DNA from: Sediminivirga luteola
GTDB taxonomy: Bacteria; Actinomycetota; Actinomycetes; Actinomycetales; Brevibacteriaceae
DNA length: 64,000 nt
Assembly (NCBI RefSeq): GCF_014639315.1
Contig: NZ_BMFY01000004.1
Span: 124,001-188,000 of the forward strand
Direction of reading: 5' to 3'
Under the pieces are notes generated by a model. It searched no databases. It was not told the origin of the DNA and saw only the letters and a list, made by a program, of their open reading frames with translations. The translations under genes were made by a program, and so were the position numbers. Positions 16,807 to 26,714 of this stretch are shown piece after piece (the stretch's first letter is position 1; every line of letters starts with the position of its first letter).

Positions 16807-18647
16807 GCCTGCTCAGCCTGCGCGATCTGAGGGTGTCCTTCGGCCGGGGAGGCCGGGAGACGGCGGCGGTGGCCGGGATCGGCTTCGACCTCGAGCCCGG
16901 GCGCTGCGTGGCGCTGGTGGGCGAGTCCGGCTCGGGCAAGTCCGTCACCGCCCGGAGCCTGCTGGGCCTGCACGGGCCGGGCGCCCGCGTGGAGGCCGGA
17001 CGGCTGGACGTCGCGGGACAGGACGCCCGGCGGTATTCGGACCGGCAGTGGCGCCCGGTCCGCGGCACCGAGATCGGCTACATCCTGCAGGACGCCCTGG
17101 TCTCCCTCGATCCCCTGCGCACCATCGGGCAGGAGCTCGGAGAGGCCGTCACCGCCACCACCGGGCTGCGCGGTCCCGCCGTCCGCGAGCGCGCGCTGGA
17201 GCTGCTTGCCCGTGCCCGCATGCCGGAGCCGGAACGGCGCCTGGACGAGTACCCGGCACAGCTCTCCGGCGGCCTGCGGCAGCGCGCGCTGATCGCCAGC
17301 GCCCTGGCCGGGGACCCCGGCGTGCTGATCGCCGACGAACCCACCACGGCGCTCGACGTGTCCGTGCAGAAGGAGATCCTGGAACTCTTCGGGGAACTCA
17401 AGGACACCGGGCTCGGCCTGCTGCTGATCAGCCACGATCTGGCGGTGGTCGCCCGGCTGGCCGATGAGATCCTGGTGCTGCGCGGCGGCGAGGTGGTGGA
17501 GTCCGGGCCGGCCGCGGACGTCCTCGGCTCCCCGCAGCACGCCTACACCCGCACGCTGCTCGACGCCGTGCCCCGGTTCGACCCGGCGGCAGGAGGCCGT
17601 CCCGTGGCACGCCCCCGGGCCGCAACGGGCGACCGGACCGGTGGCGACACCGAGGCGCCCGCTCATGTGAACGGGGCCCCCGGCACCGCGCGCGGGAACG
17701 TCGGCGAGGCGCTTCCGGGCGACGATGCCGCCGGGATCGACCGCCAGGCGGGCAGCGCCGGTGTCCTCGCCGCTCAGGTCGCGTCCGGGCCCGGCCACGG
17801 GGAGGCGCCGCGTCCGGACGGGGCCACCGAGAGGCCGCTGCTGAGCGTGGAGGGCATTGAGAAACGGTTCGGGGCGCGTCCGGTGCTGCGCGGGGTGGGG
17901 CTTCAGCTGTACCCCGGCCGCACGCTGGGACTGGTGGGCGAATCCGGCTCGGGGAAGACGACTCTCTCGCGGATCATCGCCGGCTACGAGCGACCCGACG
18001 CCGGCTCGATCCGCTGGCACGGCGCCGATGGCTCTGGACGTGCCGATGGTCCTGGTGGCGCTCGCAGCACAGGTGGCGCTCGCGGCACCTCGAAAGTCGG
18101 CGGTTCCGCTGCCCCCGACTGGCAGCGGCGCGGCGTGCAGTTCGTGTACCAGGACCCGCTGAGCTCCTTCGACCCGCGGTTCACCATCGGGCGGACGCTG
18201 GGCGAGGCGCTGAGCCTCGTGCACGGCAGGCGGCCCCGCCGGGAGCGCAAAGCCGAGATCACCTCCTGGCTGGAACGCGTCGGCCTGGACGGCGGCCTGG
18301 CCGGACGACGGGCGCTGACGCTCTCCGGGGGCCAGCGGCAGCGCGTCGCCATCGCCAGGGCGCTGGCGCTGCAGCCGCGGCTGCTGATCCTGGACGAACC
18401 GGTCTCCGCCCTGGACGTCTCGGTGCAGCGGCAGATCCTCGAACTGCTGGACGAGCTGCAGGCTGAGACGGGCGTGGCCTATCTCTTCGTCTCGCACGAT
18501 CTGGGCGTCGTGCAGCGGATGAGCGACGACATCGCGGTGCTGCGCGACGGCGAGCTGCGGGAGTACGGACCCGCCGGGCAGGTGCTCGCCCGCCCCGCCG
18601 ACGCCTACACGCGCACGCTCATCGACGCCGTGCCCCGCCTCCCCTGA
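16803..18647 (+). CDS. Double ABC transporter ATPase (DppD-DppF fusion)
   Basis: This 614-residue protein carries two complete nucleotide-binding domains. The first has Walker A GESGSGKS, signature LSGGLRQRA and Walker B VLIADEP; the second has GESGSGKT, LSGGQRQRV and LLILDEP, each followed by an SHD switch. A Gly/Ala-rich linker at about residues 265-345 joins them. Each domain ends with the oligopeptide-family pattern HAYTRTLLDAVPR or DAYTRTLIDAVPR. It powers the two permeases just upstream, with which it overlaps by 4 bases. A short Gly/Ser-rich insert interrupts the second domain after its Walker A region (near residue 415). It closes the operon. Confidence 0.92.
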   Translation: MSLLSLRDLRVSFGRGGRETAAVAGIGFDLEPGRCVALVGESGSGKSVTARSLLGLHGPGARVEAGRLDVAGQDARRYSDRQWRPVRGTEIGYILQDALVSLDPLRTIGQELGEAVTATTGLRGPAVRERALELLARARMPEPERRLDEYPAQLSGGLRQRALIASALAGDPGVLIADEPTTALDVSVQKEILELFGELKDTGLGLLLISHDLAVVARLADEILVLRGGEVVESGPAADVLGSPQHAYTRTLLDAVPRFDPAAGGRPVARPRAATGDRTGGDTEAPAHVNGAPGTARGNVGEALPGDDAAGIDRQAGSAGVLAAQVASGPGHGEAPRPDGATERPLLSVEGIEKRFGARPVLRGVGLQLYPGRTLGLVGESGSGKTTLSRIIAGYERPDAGSIRWHGADGSGRADGPGGARSTGGARGTSKVGGSAAPDWQRRGVQFVYQDPLSSFDPRFTIGRTLGEALSLVHGRRPRRERKAEITSWLERVGLDGGLAGRRALTLSGGQRQRVAIARALALQPRLLILDEPVSALDVSVQRQILELLDELQAETGVAYLFVSHDLGVVQRMSDDIAVLRDGELREYGPAGQVLARPADAYTRTLIDAVPRLP

Positions 18648-18665
18648 GCCGCCACCGCACCGGGC

Positions 18666-19517
18666 TCAGGGTGCCTGGCGGCGGGCGCGGGTCTGCTCGG
18701 CGCGGGCGGCGAGCTCCTCGTCGGGCGGATACCCGATGCGCTCCAGGACGAGTCCCTGCGCCGGCGCCACCACTACGGGATGGTCCCGGGTGCCGCGGGC
18801 CAGCAGCATCGCCGGCCAGGTGACGTCCTCCCGGCCGGCGCCCACCCGGATGAGCGCGCCGATGAGCGAACGCACCATGTGGTGGCAGAAGGCGTCGGCG
18901 CGCAGCACCGCCTCGATGGCGGTGTCCGGCTGCCGGGAGACGTCCAGGCGCTGCAGCGTGCGGATGGTGGTGGAGCCCTCCCGGGGCTTGCAGAAGGGCA
19001 GGAAGTCGTGCAGGCCCAGCAGTTCACGGGCGGCCTGGGCCATCGCGGCCTCGTCGAGCCGCTCACGCACGGGCGTCGTCTCGCGCCGGCGCAGCGGGTC
19101 GGGGCGGGCGGCCGCATCGGCGATGCGGTACCGGTACTCCCGCCACAGCGGGGAGAACCGCGCGTCGAAGCCCTCCGGAGCCGGCGCGGCGGAGAGCACC
19201 GCGAGGTCCTGCGCGCCCTGGAACCCGAGCGCGCCGCGCAGCTTGTGGGCCAGCGCCTCCCCCGGCGTCCGCCCGGAGCCGCGGCGGCCGGGCAGTGCCG
19301 CGAAAGTCTCGGCGGGGACATCGGCGTGCACCACCTGATGCCGCGCGTGGACCCCCGCGTCGGTCCGCCCGGCGACCACGGTGCCGATGTCCTGCCGGAA
19401 GACCCTCGACAGCGCCGCCTCCAGCTCCCCCTGGACGGTGCGCAGACCCGGCTGGCGTGCCCAGCCGTGGAAATCCGTGCCCTCATAGGCCAGGTCGATG
19501 CGCAGCCGCAGCGTCAT
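18666..19517 (-). CDS. truA: tRNA pseudouridine synthase A
   Basis: This 283-residue enzyme makes pseudouridine at positions 38-40 of tRNA anticodon arms. The catalytic aspartate lies in VVAGRTDAGVHA, and the family motifs YEGTDFHGWARQPG, FHHMVR-like FCHHMVRSLIGALIRVG and FLPFCKP are present. I chose the ATG at 19517 because the protein then starts at the conserved first strand (MTLRLRIDLAYEGT); the open frame continues upstream without homology. The start overlaps the stop of the LemA-like gene by 4 bases, so the two are translated together. Confidence 0.95.
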   Translation of the reverse strand: MTLRLRIDLAYEGTDFHGWARQPGLRTVQGELEAALSRVFRQDIGTVVAGRTDAGVHARHQVVHADVPAETFAALPGRRGSGRTPGEALAHKLRGALGFQGAQDLAVLSAAPAPEGFDARFSPLWREYRYRIADAAARPDPLRRRETTPVRERLDEAAMAQAARELLGLHDFLPFCKPREGSTTIRTLQRLDVSRQPDTAIEAVLRADAFCHHMVRSLIGALIRVGAGREDVTWPAMLLARGTRDHPVVVAPAQGLVLERIGYPPDEELAARAEQTRARRQAP

Positions 19518-20083
19518 GCGGCCCCGTCGTAAGACTCGCTGACGTCCTGTCCGGGCGGGTCCTCCGCCGGCTCCGGCAGCACCGGCCGCGGGAACCGGGC
19601 CAGCCGGGGGAACCGCCATCGCAGCGGGAGGGCGGCGGGATTGGCCCGCAGGCGGGCATAGGACTCCACATGGCGGTTGTGCAGGCGGACCAGCGCCGTG
19701 GCACTGCGCTGCAAGTCCTGCAGGCGGCCGAGCAGATGCTCGTCGGTGCCCAGCTCCCCTGCCCACTGCTGGAGTTCCGGCGCTGCCAGGGCGGTGCCGA
19801 GTTCGGCTTCCACCCGGCTGCGCGCCTCCGGTCCCGGTGCCGCCGCCGCCTGATTCAGGAGCGAACGGATCTCCTGGAGTTCGCCGTCACCGTCCCGGCC
19901 GGCGTCATCGCCCAGGGCACCGGCGATGCCAGCCCGCTCGTCCCAGCAGCGCTGCAGCTGGCGGCGGGATTCGAGGCAGAGGTCACGGCGCAGCGAGAGG
20001 CGGTTGTACACCGCGATGCCGATCCCGGCCGCCAGGATCACGAGGCCGCACAGAGCGATGACCGCGATCACCAGCCACGTCAC
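19514..20083 (-). CDS. LemA-like membrane-anchored protein
   Basis: This 189-residue protein has one N-terminal membrane segment (LVIAVIALCGLVILAAGIGI) followed by YNRLSLRRDLCLESRRQLQ and a helical cytoplasmic-type domain. That order resembles LemA-family proteins (YNRLV..R..VE..W..ID.QL), though the match is weak and the gene may be a divergent member. I chose the GTG at 20083 because AAGGAG lies 6 bases upstream; the longer open frame adds a Gly/Arg-rich region with no start signal. A candidate promoter (TTGCGT, 16 bases, TACCGT) reads into it at 20106-20133. It overlaps truA by 4 bases. The function of LemA proteins is not settled. Confidence 0.6.
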   Translation of the reverse strand: MTWLVIAVIALCGLVILAAGIGIAVYNRLSLRRDLCLESRRQLQRCWDERAGIAGALGDDAGRDGDGELQEIRSLLNQAAAAPGPEARSRVEAELGTALAAPELQQWAGELGTDEHLLGRLQDLQRSATALVRLHNRHVESYARLRANPAALPLRWRFPRLARFPRPVLPEPAEDPPGQDVSESYDGAA

Positions 20084-20382
20084 ATCCGACTCCTTCGTTG
20101 CTACGACGGTACGCAGTGGACCAGCATACGCAATCCGGCTGGGTGCCGTGCCCGTCTCGTGCTGTGCCGCCACCGGCACGACGTTCATCCTGCCCGTTCT
20201 TTCATCAGGTTCGCCACCGCCGACGCGCCCGGGCCGCCCCTCACCGGCAGAGCCGTGTTCGTTCCGGGGTGATCCGCTAGTTCCCAAGCAGTGAGCTCAG
20301 GCGGAAATAGCGCACGACCCCGGAGAGAGGCCGGCGCAGTACGGCCGGGCAGAGTGAGGGGCCGCACCGGCCAGGGGTGAAC
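20084..20382. other. Intergenic region without a supportable gene
   Basis: This stretch separates the LemA-like gene from bioN. It contains the candidate LemA promoter near 20106-20133. The open frames here lack ribosome sites and actinobacterial third-position GC bias in a single frame. I see no RNA gene. Confidence 0.5.
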
Positions 20383-21060
20383 TCAATCCAGATCGTCGAT
20401 GCCGCGCGCCGCGAGCGCCCGCCCGGTGTCCTGCGCGTAGGCGACCGCTCCCAGCAGCAACGGAACGGTGCGGGCACGCAGATCGCGTTCCAGACCGCGA
20501 GCGCGGGCCTGCCGGCCGGCCAGCGCCGAGAGGTCCGCCAAGTACGGGATGGACCGCAGCATCACCAGTGCCGCCAGCGCTGCCCGTCCCGGCCTGGCTC
20601 CCAGCGGGCGCATAGGACGCAGCAGCGCGCGGAACACCTCCAGGAGCGCCATCGGCGGCGTGGTCAGGATCATCAGCTGGGCCGCCAGCAGGCAGGCCAG
20701 GATACGGCTGAGCACCTCCGCGGCGGTGAGAGGATCGTTGAAGATCAGCTGAGCGGCCAGGACCGCCGCCAGCAGGATCCAGATCCTGCGCAGCAGGGAC
20801 AGCAGCATGCCCGCGGGCACCCGGGCGGCCGCGCACAGAACGAGCAGGCCGCCGATGACCGCGAGGCTCAGCAGCGGCTGCCGGGCCAGGAGGACGATGA
20901 GCGTGAGGGTTGCCAGTCCGAGCAGCTTGAGCCCGGCCGGGGTGCGGTGCAGGAAGCCGTCGCCGGGCGCGGTGCGGCCGAAGACCTCGTCCCGCCGCGG
21001 CAGCGGGCGCGGCGCCCTGCGCCTGATCGCCATGCGACGGCTCGCCTCAGACTTTTCCAT
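20383..21060 (-). CDS. bioN: ECF transporter transmembrane subunit (EcfT/BioN)
   Basis: This 225-residue membrane protein is the coupling subunit of the biotin ECF transporter. It has four to five membrane segments and the EcfT coupling motif with two Ala-Arg-Gly-like triplets; QARARGLERDL near residue 185 is the clearest. It is last in the bioY-bioM-bioN order and overlaps bioM by 14 bases. It links the substrate-binding BioY to the ATPase. The N-terminal 35 residues are basic and may be cytoplasmic; a shorter start is possible. Confidence 0.85.
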   Translation of the reverse strand: MEKSEASRRMAIRRRAPRPLPRRDEVFGRTAPGDGFLHRTPAGLKLLGLATLTLIVLLARQPLLSLAVIGGLLVLCAAARVPAGMLLSLLRRIWILLAAVLAAQLIFNDPLTAAEVLSRILACLLAAQLMILTTPPMALLEVFRALLRPMRPLGARPGRAALAALVMLRSIPYLADLSALAGRQARARGLERDLRARTVPLLLGAVAYAQDTGRALAARGIDDLD

Positions 21061-21760
21061 CGTCTCCCGCCGGCATGCTCTGCGCCCGGTAGGCGGCGAT
21101 CACCTCGGCCGGCGGACCGTCGGCCGCCACCCGGCCGTCCCGCACCAGCAGGGTGCGCTCGGCTCGCGCCGCCAGCTGAAGATCGTGCGTGGCGGTGAGA
21201 ACCATGATGCCGTGCTCGGCGGCGAGCCGTCCGACGACGGCGGTGAACAGTTCCGCGTTCGCCAGGTCCAGCAGGGTGGTGGGCTCGTCCAGCAGCAGCA
21301 CGGCGGGACGCTGTACCAGCACGGTGGCCAGCGCCACGAGCTGCTGCTGGCCGCCGGAGAGCTCATGGGAGCTGCGGCCGGCCAGCTCGCCGATGCCGAG
21401 CTCGTCCAGGCATGCCCGGGCGCGCGACCGGCGGGCGGCGGCGTCCTTCACACTGCGGCGCAGCGACAGTTCCACGTCCTCCTGAGGCGTGGGCATGACC
21501 AGCTGCGCCTGGGGGTTGGAGAACACGAAGCCCGCCCGGCGCCGGACCGCTGTCCCCTCGGCCACGGTGTCCTTCCCGGCCACGGTGACGGTTCCCTCCG
21601 CCGGCTCGATGAGGCCGTTGACGAGCTGGAGCAGCGTGGACTTCCCGCCGCCGTTGGGACCGATGACGCTGATCCGCTGTTCGGTCAGGTCGAGCCGCGG
21701 CACGGCGAGCAGCTCGCGCTCCCCGGCCAGGACCCTCACCTGGCGGAAGGCGATGGTCAT
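21047..21760 (-). CDS. bioM: Biotin ECF transporter ATPase (BioM)
   Basis: This 237-residue ATPase has Walker A GPNGGGKST, signature LSGGQQQLV, Walker B VLLLDEP and the H-switch in ATHDL. It matches EcfA-type ATPases of biotin transporters. I chose the ATG at 21760, which overlaps the bioY stop by 4 bases (ATGA); the longer frame upstream is antisense-like and lacks homology. It energises uptake through BioN and BioY. Confidence 0.92.
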   Translation of the reverse strand: MTIAFRQVRVLAGERELLAVPRLDLTEQRISVIGPNGGGKSTLLQLVNGLIEPAEGTVTVAGKDTVAEGTAVRRRAGFVFSNPQAQLVMPTPQEDVELSLRRSVKDAAARRSRARACLDELGIGELAGRSSHELSGGQQQLVALATVLVQRPAVLLLDEPTTLLDLANAELFTAVVGRLAAEHGIMVLTATHDLQLAARAERTLLVRDGRVAADGPPAEVIAAYRAQSMPAGDDGKV

Positions 21761-22416
21761 CGGCGTCCGGCGGGGCTGTGCCGGCGCTGCCGGTCGTGCC
21801 GGACGAGGAGCGCGGGGTAGGCGCGGTGCAGCAGAGCCGCGGCGGCAGCGGCCGCGAGGGACTTGATCACGTCGCCGGGCCAGAAGACGATGTCCATCAC
21901 GAACGCCTCGGCCAGGGTCACGCCCAGGTTCACGCTCATGCCCGCGATGCCCAGCACATGGGTGCACAGCACGCTCGCCCCGAGCGCTACCAGGAACAGC
22001 AGCGGGATCCACCAGCGGGGACGACTCCGGCGCACGACCGCGCGGGCGCCCAGGCCGGCCAGCAGCGCCGTGAACGGGAAGGCGAGCAGGTAGCCCGCGC
22101 TGGGGCCGGCCAGGACTCCCAGCCCGCCGGAGAAGCCGGCGAGGATCGGCAGTCCCAGCAGCCCGAGCGTCACGTAGAGTCCGGCGGCGGCAAAGCCCCG
22201 CCAGGGACCGAGCACCAGGCCGGCGAGGGCGACGCCCAGGCTCTGCAGGGTGATCGGCACGCCGGCGTTGCCCACCGGGATGGGCGGGGCGAAGGCCAGC
22301 ACGGCGATCAGGGCGGCGAAGACGCCGATCAGGGCCAGGTCGAGGGTACGGGCGGCGCCGCGCGCCGGGCTCTGGGAGCCGGACGCGCGGGACGGGGCCG
22401 GAGAGGTGTCGGTCAT
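21757..22416 (-). CDS. bioY: Biotin transporter substrate-binding subunit (BioY)
   Basis: This 219-residue membrane protein has the BioY signature: PVGNAGVPITLQSLGVALAG, the GLLGLPILAGFSGGLGVL strand and GPSAGYLLAFP, with about six membrane segments. BioY captures biotin and works with BioM and BioN. I chose the ATG at 22416. No Shine-Dalgarno is present before it, and a candidate promoter overlaps the palindrome just upstream, so the mRNA may be leaderless. The palindrome resembles a BioQ operator, so biotin-responsive repression is likely. Confidence 0.92.
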   Translation of the reverse strand: MTDTSPAPSRASGSQSPARGAARTLDLALIGVFAALIAVLAFAPPIPVGNAGVPITLQSLGVALAGLVLGPWRGFAAAGLYVTLGLLGLPILAGFSGGLGVLAGPSAGYLLAFPFTALLAGLGARAVVRRSRPRWWIPLLFLVALGASVLCTHVLGIAGMSVNLGVTLAEAFVMDIVFWPGDVIKSLAAAAAAALLHRAYPALLVRHDRQRRHSPAGRR

Positions 22417-22423
22417 GCGACTA

Positions 22424-22452
22424 TTGAACACCATTCATTGAACGGTGTTCAA
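22424..22452 (-). promoter_or_regulatory. BioQ-like operator overlapping the bioY promoter
   Basis: The 29-bp element has perfect outer arms TTGAACACC and GGTGTTCAA. Its right part, TTGAACGGTGTTCAA (22438-22452), is a perfect palindrome with a 3-base centre. It agrees with the TGAAC-N3-GTTA/C type of site reported for the TetR-family biotin regulator BioQ in corynebacteria and mycobacteria. A second overlapping half-match lies to the left. It ends 7 bases before the bioY start. Confidence 0.75.
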
Positions 22453-22468
22453 GAGCCGGCTTTCCGGC

Positions 22469-22470
<2 letters not shown>
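22453..22470 (-). terminator. Short hairpin at the guaA stop codon
   Basis: GAGCCGG-AAAG-CCGGCTC on the minus strand overlaps the guaA stop and is followed by only two T residues. It could slow transcription between guaA and bioY, but it is a weak terminator. Confidence 0.35.
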
Positions 22471-24091
<1,621 letters not shown>

Positions 24092-24149
24092 CAAAGGTTC
24101 TCCTAGACGTTGCAGGCGTTGCAGGACAGGGGCCCGGTGCGGGGCGGGA

Positions 24150-24605
24150 TCAGGGCTGCTTGGGCGCCACGACCACGGCGGCGTCCAGTTCGGCCTCGGT
24201 GCGGCGGGTGATGCGACGCTCCAGGAAGAACGACATCAGCGGGACGACGCCGGCCAGGGCGATGATCAGGAAGGTGCCGATCTTCCAGCGCATCTGCTGC
24301 CAGAGCCAGAAGTCGACGATGAGGTACACCACGTAGCACCAGCCGTGGGAGATCGCGATGGCGGCGGCGAGGTCGAAGCCGCCGAAGACCAGTGCGGTCT
24401 GGGAATCCAGCCCCAGCAGGAACGGCGCGATGAGGTACTTGTAGATCATCTCGACCGTCAGGATCATCAGGAACACGCCCGTGATGATCGCCATCACCCG
24501 GTAGACCTTGAGCGCGTTGCGCGCCGATGTGTACCGCTTGACCGTCCAGAGGTCCTTTCCCTCCAGATCGGGGCGGCCCGGGATCCTGGGCTCGTCCTCA
24601 GCCAT
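24150..24605 (-). CDS. DUF3817 membrane protein
   Basis: This 151-residue protein has three to four membrane segments with the DUF3817 pattern: [17 protein letters not shown], then [16 protein letters not shown], and a final [15 protein letters not shown]3817 proteins are common next to guaA in actinobacteria, and their function is unknown. Its start overlaps the SURF1 gene's end by 8 bases. It may contribute to the cytochrome-oxidase-related role suggested by that neighbour, but this is only inference. Confidence 0.85.
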   Translation of the reverse strand: MAEDEPRIPGRPDLEGKDLWTVKRYTSARNALKVYRVMAIITGVFLMILTVEMIYKYLIAPFLLGLDSQTALVFGGFDLAAAIAISHGWCYVVYLIVDFWLWQQMRWKIGTFLIIALAGVVPLMSFFLERRITRRTEAELDAAVVVAPKQP

Positions 24606-25503
24606 GAATGCGCTTCTCCCCCGCTTCTTTCACCACGGTGTATTCGATCTTCGCCGTCCCCTGCCCGCTTGCGCCGGCCGGGTCGCCGGCACCACCCGGG
24701 CCGGCCGCGGCGTACTCCCGCCGGCGCTCGTAGTCGTCGCGCAGCAGACGCCACCAGATGTGCAGGGCGAAGGCCGCGAAGATCAGCCACTCCACAGCAT
24801 AGACGGCGCTCTGCCAGTTGAAGCTCTCACCCTCCGCCGTCTGCGGCGGAGGGAAGGCCCGCAGCTCACCGGCGGCGTAGGAGGCGCCGGCGCCCTGCTC
24901 CTCTTCCGGGAACACGATCGCGCCGTAGCTGTAGACGCCGAACTCACCGGCCAGGCGGGCCGTGGACACGGTGGCCAGCTCGCCCTCCCCCAGGCCGCGG
25001 CTGCCTTCTGGCGGTTCGGCCGGTCCGAGGCGCCCGGTGATCGTCACCTGGCCGTCGGCGGCACGGGAATCCAGGGCGGTCTGCCGGTCCCCGGTCCAGC
25101 CGCGGACCACCGGGACGGCGATGGTGGCCTGGTCCTCGACGGTGAAGCCCCCGGCGTAGTCTTCGTGCGCCGGCAGCGTCGCGCCCTCGGGCTCGAACAT
25201 GGTGACCACCCAGTAGCCCTCCTCACCGTCGAGGAGACGGCCCGGGACGGCCACCTGCATGCCGGGCAGATAGCGGCCGCTCAGGGAGACCCGCTGGTCG
25301 GCCAGCAGGCCGGGCATCGGTTCCTGCGGCTCGAGTGCCTCGGTGAACTCCACGACGGTGTCCAGATCGGTGCCGCGCACAGCCTCGTTCCGGTGCTGGG
25401 CGCGGTCGATCTGCCAGGCGGAGAGCGAGACGAACACGGTCGCCAGGCCCAGTGCCAGGACCAGTCCGGCGAGCCAGCGCGGGGTGAGTGCGAGCCGGAG
25501 CAT
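24598..25503 (-). CDS. SURF1-family protein
   Basis: This 301-residue protein has the SURF1 layout: an N-terminal membrane segment followed by LSAWQIDRAQHRNE, a large periplasmic loop, and a C-terminal membrane segment in the conserved NWQSAVYAVEWLIFAAFALH. SURF1 proteins help assemble haem-copper cytochrome oxidases. The last 45 residues are a Gly/Ala-rich cytoplasmic tail. It lies between guaB3 and the DUF3817 gene and is probably co-transcribed with them. Confidence 0.88.
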   Translation of the reverse strand: MLRLALTPRWLAGLVLALGLATVFVSLSAWQIDRAQHRNEAVRGTDLDTVVEFTEALEPQEPMPGLLADQRVSLSGRYLPGMQVAVPGRLLDGEEGYWVVTMFEPEGATLPAHEDYAGGFTVEDQATIAVPVVRGWTGDRQTALDSRAADGQVTITGRLGPAEPPEGSRGLGEGELATVSTARLAGEFGVYSYGAIVFPEEEQGAGASYAAGELRAFPPPQTAEGESFNWQSAVYAVEWLIFAAFALHIWWRLLRDDYERRREYAAAGPGGAGDPAGASGQGTAKIEYTVVKEAGEKRIHG

Positions 25504-25512
25504 TCAGGCCTT

Positions 25513-26643
25513 TCAGATATGGACCGGCTGGTACGGGGACACGACCACGTCCACCCGCTGGAACTCCTTCGGGTCCAGGTACCCGGTCGTGGCCATGGCG
25601 CGGCGCAGGGCGCCGGCGAGGTTCTGCTGGCCCAGGACGCTCTCCCCGGGGCCGTGCAGCACCTGGCTGAGCGGACCGACCTGCCCGACCTGCACGCGGT
25701 GCCCGCGCGGCAGCTGGCCGTGGTGGGCCTCCTGGCCCCAGTGCCAGCCGCGGCCCGGGGCCTCGTCGGCGCGGGCGAGCGCGGTGCCGAGCATGACGGC
25801 ATCGGCGCCCATCGCGATCGCCTTGACGATGTCCCCGCTGGTGCCCAGGCCGCCATCGGCGATGACGTGCACGAAGCGTCCGCCGGACTCGTCCATGTAG
25901 TCGCGGCGCGCGGCGTTCACATCGGCGATGGCGGTGGCCATCGGCACGTGGATCCCGAGGGTCTTGCGGGTGGCGCTGGCGGCGCCCCCGCCGAAGCCGA
26001 CGAGCACGCCGGCGGCGCCGGTGCGCATCAGGTGCAGTGCCGCGGTGTAGGTGGCGGCGCCGCCCACGATGACCGGCACGTCCAGCTCGTAGATGAACTG
26101 CTTGAGGTTGAGCGGTTCCTCGTCGGAGGAGACGTGCTCGGCGGAGACCGTGGTGCCGCGGATGACGAACAGGTCCACACCGGCGTCGACGACGGACTTC
26201 CAGTGCTCCTGCGTGCGCTGCGGAGTCAGTGAGCCGGCCACCGTGACGCCCGCGGCGCGGATCTCCGCGAGCCGCTGCGCGATGAGCTCGGGCTTGATCG
26301 GCTCGGCGTAGATCTCCTGCATCCGCCGGGTTGCCGTCTGCTCAGGCAGTTCGGCGATCTCGGCCAGCAGCGGCGCGGGATCCTCGTAGCGCGTCCAGAC
26401 GCCCTCCAGGTTGAGCACGCCCAGTCCGCCCTCGCGGCCCAGCGCGATGGCGGTCTCCGGGGACATGACCGAGTCCATCGGCGCGCCGATGAAGGGCAGC
26501 TCGAACTCGTAGGCGTCGATCTGCCATCGCAGGGAGACGTCCTTGGGGTCGCGGGTGCGCCGGGAGGGCACCACGGCGATGTCGTCGAGCGAGTATGCCC
26601 GCTTACCGCGCTTGGAACGGCCGATCTCGATTTCCGTGCTCAC
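25513..26643 (-). CDS. guaB3: GuaB3-family IMP dehydrogenase-like protein
   Basis: This 376-residue protein has the GuaB3 opening IEIGRSKRGKRAYSLDDIA and lacks the CBS domains of GuaB. The barrel motifs PFIGAPMDSVMSPE and HVIADGGLGTSGDIVKAIA are conserved. At the catalytic loop, where GuaB (31220-32740) has GPGSICTTR, this protein has GGGAASATR, so the catalytic Cys is replaced by Ser. I chose the GTG at 26643, which starts the protein at the conserved STEIEIG; an upstream TTG is open. A TAGGCT hexamer 8-10 bases before it suggests a leaderless transcript. It may act on IMP less actively or regulate the pathway. Confidence 0.9.
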   Translation of the reverse strand: MSTEIEIGRSKRGKRAYSLDDIAVVPSRRTRDPKDVSLRWQIDAYEFELPFIGAPMDSVMSPETAIALGREGGLGVLNLEGVWTRYEDPAPLLAEIAELPEQTATRRMQEIYAEPIKPELIAQRLAEIRAAGVTVAGSLTPQRTQEHWKSVVDAGVDLFVIRGTTVSAEHVSSDEEPLNLKQFIYELDVPVIVGGAATYTAALHLMRTGAAGVLVGFGGGAASATRKTLGIHVPMATAIADVNAARRDYMDESGGRFVHVIADGGLGTSGDIVKAIAMGADAVMLGTALARADEAPGRGWHWGQEAHHGQLPRGHRVQVGQVGPLSQVLHGPGESVLGQQNLAGALRRAMATTGYLDPKEFQRVDVVVSPYQPVHI

Positions 26644-26714
26644 GACAGACAAGCCTATCGCAGCACGGGCCCCGGCCGGGCCATGAACGGCCTCTCACGG
26701 CCCGCTTCCTCGGC

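Noticed and set aside
16434-18497. Minus-strand frame of 687 codons over the ATPase gene
   Set aside because: Antisense of two complete ABC ATPase domains; no independent motif or ribosome site.
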